Source of the DNA: an uncultured Limnohabitans sp.
GTDB taxonomy: Bacteria > Pseudomonadota > Gammaproteobacteria > Burkholderiales > Burkholderiaceae_C
DNA: 5,452 bases
Assembly (NCBI RefSeq): GCF_937889215.1
Contig: NZ_CALBEX010000384.1
Location: forward strand, 1-5,452
Direction of reading: 5' to 3'
Below the pieces are notes generated by a model. That model did not search any database and was not told the origin of the DNA. It saw only the letters and a list, made by a program, of their open reading frames with translations. Positions 5,371 to 5,452 of the stretch are shown one piece after another. Position 1 is the first letter of the stretch; every line of letters begins with the position of its first letter. The position numbers and the translations under genes were made by a program.

Positions 5371-5452
5371 CCCCTGTCAGCCTGTGCAAGGCCTATAAAG
5401 CGTGCGAGCGTGTGGCCAAACACTTGCGTTGCGCGGCCAAAGTCGCTTTATT

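Noticed and set aside
5357..5389. TTG at 5389 as an earlier start for the SIS protein.
   Set aside because: The 11 added residues have no match to the DiaA/GmhA N-terminus, whereas ATG 5356 gives MLDLRIQQHF, close to the DiaA start.
5395..5451. Inverted repeat ATAAAGCG / CGCTTTAT (41 bases apart) plus a direct repeat GGCCAAA (5414-5420, 5435-5441) at the right end.
   Set aside because: An eight-base inverted repeat is not rare enough in this span, the loop is long, and the window ends at the repeat, so no larger element can be seen.

Overview
The window is GC-rich, densely packed bacterial chromosome. It holds five complete protein genes and one gene cut by the left edge. Codon use (G/C at third positions), protein character and gene content suggest a betaproteobacterium of the order Burkholderiales, probably Comamonadaceae. 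That placement rests on recognition of the proteins, not on a database search. I see no tRNA, rRNA, CRISPR array, insertion sequence, prophage or toxin/defence gene. Most of the window looks like housekeeping and central metabolism.

Layout, left to right. (1) 1-296, minus strand: the N-terminal 98 residues of a beta-hydroxyacid dehydrogenase (3-hydroxyisobutyrate dehydrogenase family), running off the left edge. (2) 418-1101, plus: YggS/PLPBP, the pyridoxal-phosphate homeostasis protein. It is divergent from (1). (3) 1174-2190, minus: an L-asparaginase of the Rhizobium etli type (asparaginase II family), convergent with yggS. (4) 2279-4096, plus: a 605-residue fusion of a biotinyl carrier domain and an acyl-CoA carboxyltransferase. 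It is divergent from the asparaginase across an 88-bp AT-richer gap with a plausible sigma-70 promoter. (5) 4154-4771, minus: a dual-BON-domain outer-membrane lipoprotein of the DolP (YraP) family, convergent with (4). (6) 4772-5356, minus: a SIS-domain protein of the DiaA/GmhA family, directly upstream of dolP. The DiaA stop codon abuts the DolP start.

How the genes fit together. diaA-dolP is a tight two-gene unit equivalent to E. coli yraO-yraP; it links a DnaA-associated SIS protein with an envelope-integrity lipoprotein. The asparaginase and the biotin-CT gene share one intergenic regulatory region but have no obvious common pathway. YggS and the beta-hydroxyacid dehydrogenase are also divergent and probably independent.

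The least ordinary item is the biotinyl-carboxyltransferase fusion. It has an intact biotin-lysine motif and a full-length CT region, but the window holds no biotin carboxylase, so that half must be supplied from elsewhere. The SIS protein is also divergent: it lacks several metal-site residues of true phosphoheptose isomerases. I found no convincing evidence of a wholly new system here.
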